DNA from: Candidatus Bipolaricaulota bacterium
GTDB lineage: Bacteria; Bipolaricaulota; Bipolaricaulia; UBA7950; UBA9294
Length of the DNA stretch: 7,254 nt
Assembly (NCBI GenBank): GCA_021129875.1
Contig: JAJOKK010000052.1
Span: 1 to 7,254, forward strand
Reading direction: 5' to 3'
Part shown: positions 5,169 through 7,254 of the stretch, one piece after another
Position numbering within the stretch: position 1 is the first letter of the stretch
Layout: every line of letters begins with the position of its first letter
Position numbers and translations under genes: made by a program
Notes under the pieces: generated by a model
Told to the model about the DNA's origin: nothing
The model's input: only the letters and a program-made list of their open reading frames with translations
Databases searched by the model: none

Positions 5169-5450
5169 ATCAGGGTCATCGGTGACGCGGCGGAGACGCT
5201 TAGAAGCAGCTGAAGCTAGGAAGGAGCAATAAGAACTTCCATAGTCCGAACGGATACTACAACCAACCGAGTGGGAAAGTCTGTGCAGCGACAGTGTTTG
5301 TTCCAGCCATCGAACATCCGACGATAATAAGAGCCACCAGGAGCATTCTATTCATGGACATCGCCTCGAACTACCTACCCGGAAACCGAGGATCTGTTTC
5401 TGCTGCCGCTGCGACTTGAGTGCAGTACAATCGTCAGTTGGAGGTTCAGC
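5169..5450. other. Intergenic region between glyS and the Eis-like gene
   Basis: No plus-strand gene is visible. The stretch holds one short antisense ORF with a signal peptide (5257-5361, separate entry). Near its right end TACAAT (5426-5431) could be the -10 of the Eis-like gene, but no good -35 is found at the right distance. Confidence 0.5.
5257..5361 (-). CDS. Very short putative lipoprotein or truncated secreted-protein start
   Basis: The 34-residue product has two possible starts, ATG 5361 (MSMNRM) and ATG 5355 (MNRM); GAGG at 5367-5364 is better spaced for the second. It has a positive residue, then the hydrophobic run MLLVALIIVG, then a lipobox IVGC and a tail SMAGTNTVAAQT ending FPLGWL. 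VAA-QT could also serve as a signal peptidase I site. This is how a real exported protein begins, so it is either a mini-lipoprotein of entericidin-like size or, perhaps more likely given the neighbouring remnants, the surviving 5' end of a longer exported-protein gene. No family is recognised. It is antisense in the gap between two plus-strand genes. Confidence 0.42.
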   Translation of the reverse strand: MSMNRMLLVALIIVGCSMAGTNTVAAQTFPLGWL

Positions 5451-6638
5451 ATGTACGACTATCGACTACTCGATGACCCCTTGCAGATACTGTCGATTGC
5501 CAAGGCAGCGTTTGCTGTTCGCAATCCGGAACAACGCGCCATTGAGGAATGGTTGGCGTCCTCGCTTGAGCAGGGGCGAGAACTCTATGGCGTCTATGGG
5601 GACAACAGCCTTGTTTCAGCGTTCATGCTGTATGATTTCCAGATGCGTTTGAGAAGGTCCGTGGTCCCCATGGGAGGCATTGGATTGCTGTGTTCGCGAC
5701 TGGATGCACGTGGCAAGGGAGCGGTGCGTTGCATGTTGACAAACAGCCTTGAAACCATGCAGCAGAAAGGTCACACCGTTTCCGTACTTGAACCATTTGA
5801 TGAATCCTTCTATCGCAACTATGGATGGGAGAAGTTCTCGCGACTTCAAGCCATCGAATTGTCGCCGAGCGCTCTCCGCATTCCCGAAGACCCAGATTCC
5901 GAAATCACCGCCACTGACTTCCCTTTCCCGGATGACGAATCGGTCGCTTTCTATAATCAGTATGCTACGCAGCATCACACCCTGGCTCAGCGCCAGCAAC
6001 AAGAGTGGGAGAAAAAATGCACGATCATCCTGCCATGGAACGAAGATACAGCCGCACGCGGCGTCGTCCACTTCTCCAGTGATGACCAGGTTGTCGGCTT
6101 GATGGAGTATGAGTTGACACGGAAATCCGGAGAATACATGTCAACCTTCACCACCAACCTGTTGGCATATGAAAGGGACGATGTTCTCCGTGAGATGATG
6201 CGATATTTGAAGCGGCTGTCGCATCAAGTGTCGATCATCCGTATGGACTTGCCAATGGACTGTGATCTGTGGCCCTATCTGGTTGATCGACCGAAAAAGT
6301 GGACAATCCGCGACATGTTTATGATCCGCATCGTGTCGCTGGAAGCGATGAATGGCTTGTCTATCGATGCGCCGGACATGTCGCTCTGTATTGATGTGGA
6401 CGACAAACAAGCCCGCTGGAATCATGGGATTTGGGAGATTCTAGTCGATTCAGGAATCCTTGGAGTGCGGCGAGGGTATAATGCCGACCTGAATTGCGGA
6501 ATCGGAGTTTTATCCAGTGTTCTTTCCGGCTTCTCGAGCTTCAGAGAGATGATCTCGGCGCGTCGAGCAGAGCCGAAATCATCGTATCGCGGACAAGACC
6601 TTCCCAAGGCGACCACATTCCTGGCCGATTACTTTTGA
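5451..6638 (+). CDS. Eis-like GNAT acetyltransferase with SCP2-type C-terminal domain
   Basis: Eis-family enzymes move acetyl groups from acetyl-CoA to amines such as lysines or aminoglycosides; the substrate here is unknown. The 395-residue length fits the family (about 400). A first GNAT domain has LYGVYGDNSLVSAFML, then VVPMGGIGLLCSRLDARGKG (71-90), where the R-G-K-G-A segment is the acetyl-CoA pyrophosphate loop, and FYRNYGWEKF (120-129), which carries the tyrosine region corresponding to the Eis general acid. A second, degenerate GNAT half follows (about 150-295), then a sterol-carrier-like domain that includes MSLCIDVDD and GVLSSVLSGF. The protein ends LADYF; in characterised Eis the terminal phenylalanine carboxylate lies in the active site, so this end looks intact. 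GGAGG lies 6 bases before the ATG. msrC follows 51 bases later on the same strand, probably in one operon. Resistance to aminoglycosides should not be assumed. Confidence 0.88.
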   Translation: MYDYRLLDDPLQILSIAKAAFAVRNPEQRAIEEWLASSLEQGRELYGVYGDNSLVSAFMLYDFQMRLRRSVVPMGGIGLLCSRLDARGKGAVRCMLTNSLETMQQKGHTVSVLEPFDESFYRNYGWEKFSRLQAIELSPSALRIPEDPDSEITATDFPFPDDESVAFYNQYATQHHTLAQRQQQEWEKKCTIILPWNEDTAARGVVHFSSDDQVVGLMEYELTRKSGEYMSTFTTNLLAYERDDVLREMMRYLKRLSHQVSIIRMDLPMDCDLWPYLVDRPKKWTIRDMFMIRIVSLEAMNGLSIDAPDMSLCIDVDDKQARWNHGIWEILVDSGILGVRRGYNADLNCGIGVLSSVLSGFSSFREMISARRAEPKSSYRGQDLPKATTFLADYF

Positions 6639-6689
6639 GCAGTCGCGGATCATCTCCAGACAGCAGCCAGTAGCATGAGGAGACATTTG

Positions 6690-7154
6690 ATGGATGAACA
6701 AAGAGCAGCCAGGTATGAACGGTTGTACGGGCAGCTACGTGGTCTCATCGAGGATAAGTCACCAAGCCTTCAGGCAGCCATGTCCACCATCTGCGCCCTG
6801 GTTCACGCCAAGATGCGGCATCACTTGTGGACCGGGTTTTATTTCGTGGTGAGTGAGGACGAACTCCACGTAGGACCATATCAAGGTCCGCTGGCATGCC
6901 AGATTTTGAAAGGACAGGGCGTTTGCCTGCATAGCGCACGTACCAAGGCGCCGGTGGTGGTTGATGATGTCCAAACGTTCCCTGGCCATATTACCTGTGA
7001 CTCGCGAGCAAACAGCGAGATCGTCATCCCACTCTTCAAGGATGCTGATGTGGTTGCAGTGCTTGATGTCGATTCATCAATACGGAATCAGTTCAGTGAC
7101 CGCGATATCGAGCCGCTTTCCAAGATCATCGGATTGTTGAAGCCGTTTCTTTAG
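6690..7154 (+). CDS. msrC: Free methionine-(R)-sulfoxide reductase (GAF-domain fRMsr)
   Basis: Reduces free L-methionine-(R)-sulfoxide to methionine, with electrons usually coming from thioredoxin, as part of oxidative damage repair in the cytosol. The 154-residue protein is a single GAF domain with the diagnostic run WTGFYFV (47-53), VGPYQGPLAC (61-70), KGQGVC (74-79), then DDVQTFPGHITCDS (92-105), SEIVIPL (109-115) and VAVLDVDS (122-129). All three family cysteines are present (70, 79, 103); one is catalytic and the others resolve it. After GVC the usual glycine is replaced by leucine. The start at 6690 is chosen because GAGGAG (6677-6682) lies 7 bases upstream; the in-frame ATG at 6675 has no ribosome binding site. 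It is probably co-transcribed with the Eis-like gene. Confidence 0.93.
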   Translation: MDEQRAARYERLYGQLRGLIEDKSPSLQAAMSTICALVHAKMRHHLWTGFYFVVSEDELHVGPYQGPLACQILKGQGVCLHSARTKAPVVVDDVQTFPGHITCDSRANSEIVIPLFKDADVVAVLDVDSSIRNQFSDRDIEPLSKIIGLLKPFL

Positions 7155-7188
7155 GCACTGGCGCTGTGACATATAGCGGATGTTCCAA

Positions 7189-7239
7189 CCCCTAAAACCA
7201 GAAAAGTCCCTTCTGATCAGGCGTTGCTCGTTTTAAGGG
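7189..7239. repeat. Inverted repeat at the right edge
   Basis: CCCCTAAAAC (7189-7198) and GTTTTAAGGG (7230-7239) are near-perfect inverted copies (one extra A) separated by 31 bases. It lies 34 bases after the msrC stop. It could be a weak transcription end or the terminal repeat of a mobile element that continues past the window; the sequence does not decide. The rest of the 100 bases after msrC shows no gene. Confidence 0.35.
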
Positions 7240-7254
7240 TCGCCTTGTGCCCAC

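Overview
The window is a bacterial chromosomal segment. It mixes intact, conserved housekeeping genes with a clear cluster of gene remnants. The intact genes are thymidine kinase (tdk), a histone-like HU protein, a GRS1-type glycyl-tRNA synthetase, an Eis-like acetyltransferase and free methionine-(R)-sulfoxide reductase. I cannot assign a phylum with confidence. A likely outer-membrane beta-barrel remnant would fit a diderm bacterium. The single-chain class II glycyl-tRNA synthetase excludes the alpha2beta2 type of most proteobacteria. TGA acts as an ordinary stop here: tdk, glyS and the Eis-like gene all end on it at the expected family C-terminus.

Left part (1-1410). On the minus strand lies a decayed two-gene unit. 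The 3' part of an apparent beta-barrel protein (714-403, one in-frame TGA) is followed after 4 bases by the start of a sigma-70-like gene (398-24), which loses homology just after region 2.2. An intact tdk (817-1410, plus strand) follows, with its own plausible promoter.

Middle (1411-3000). This stretch is visibly more AT-rich in its coding remnants and holds degraded genes, all on the minus strand. A GNAT acetyltransferase can be rebuilt end to end only by reading through two TAA codons (2628-2146). It abuts, with a short overlap, the C-terminal part of a Ste24/M48 zinc metalloprotease that has lost its N-terminal half (2156-1692). Between GNAT and HU (about 2645-2960) is a gene-free stretch rich in nested inverted repeats, which may be a structured RNA or an element remnant. 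It ends in a strong 11-bp hairpin terminator.

Right part (3079-7254). HU (minus) and glyS (plus) diverge from a shared 286-bp intergenic region. HU has a near-consensus sigma-70 promoter there and glyS a perfect -10 box. A strong hairpin lies just after glyS. The gap between glyS and the Eis-like gene contains a very short antisense ORF with a convincing signal peptide and lipobox. The Eis-like acetyltransferase and msrC follow in the same direction, 51 bases apart, and are probably co-transcribed. The last 100 bases hold an inverted repeat and no gene.

The genes do not form one pathway: tdk is nucleotide salvage, glyS translation, HU nucleoid structure, msrC oxidative repair, and the Eis-like enzyme N-acetylation. 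The strongest unusual signal is the concentration of truncated and nonsense-bearing genes on both sides of tdk. I see no CRISPR array, tRNA, rRNA, intact transposase or defence cassette.
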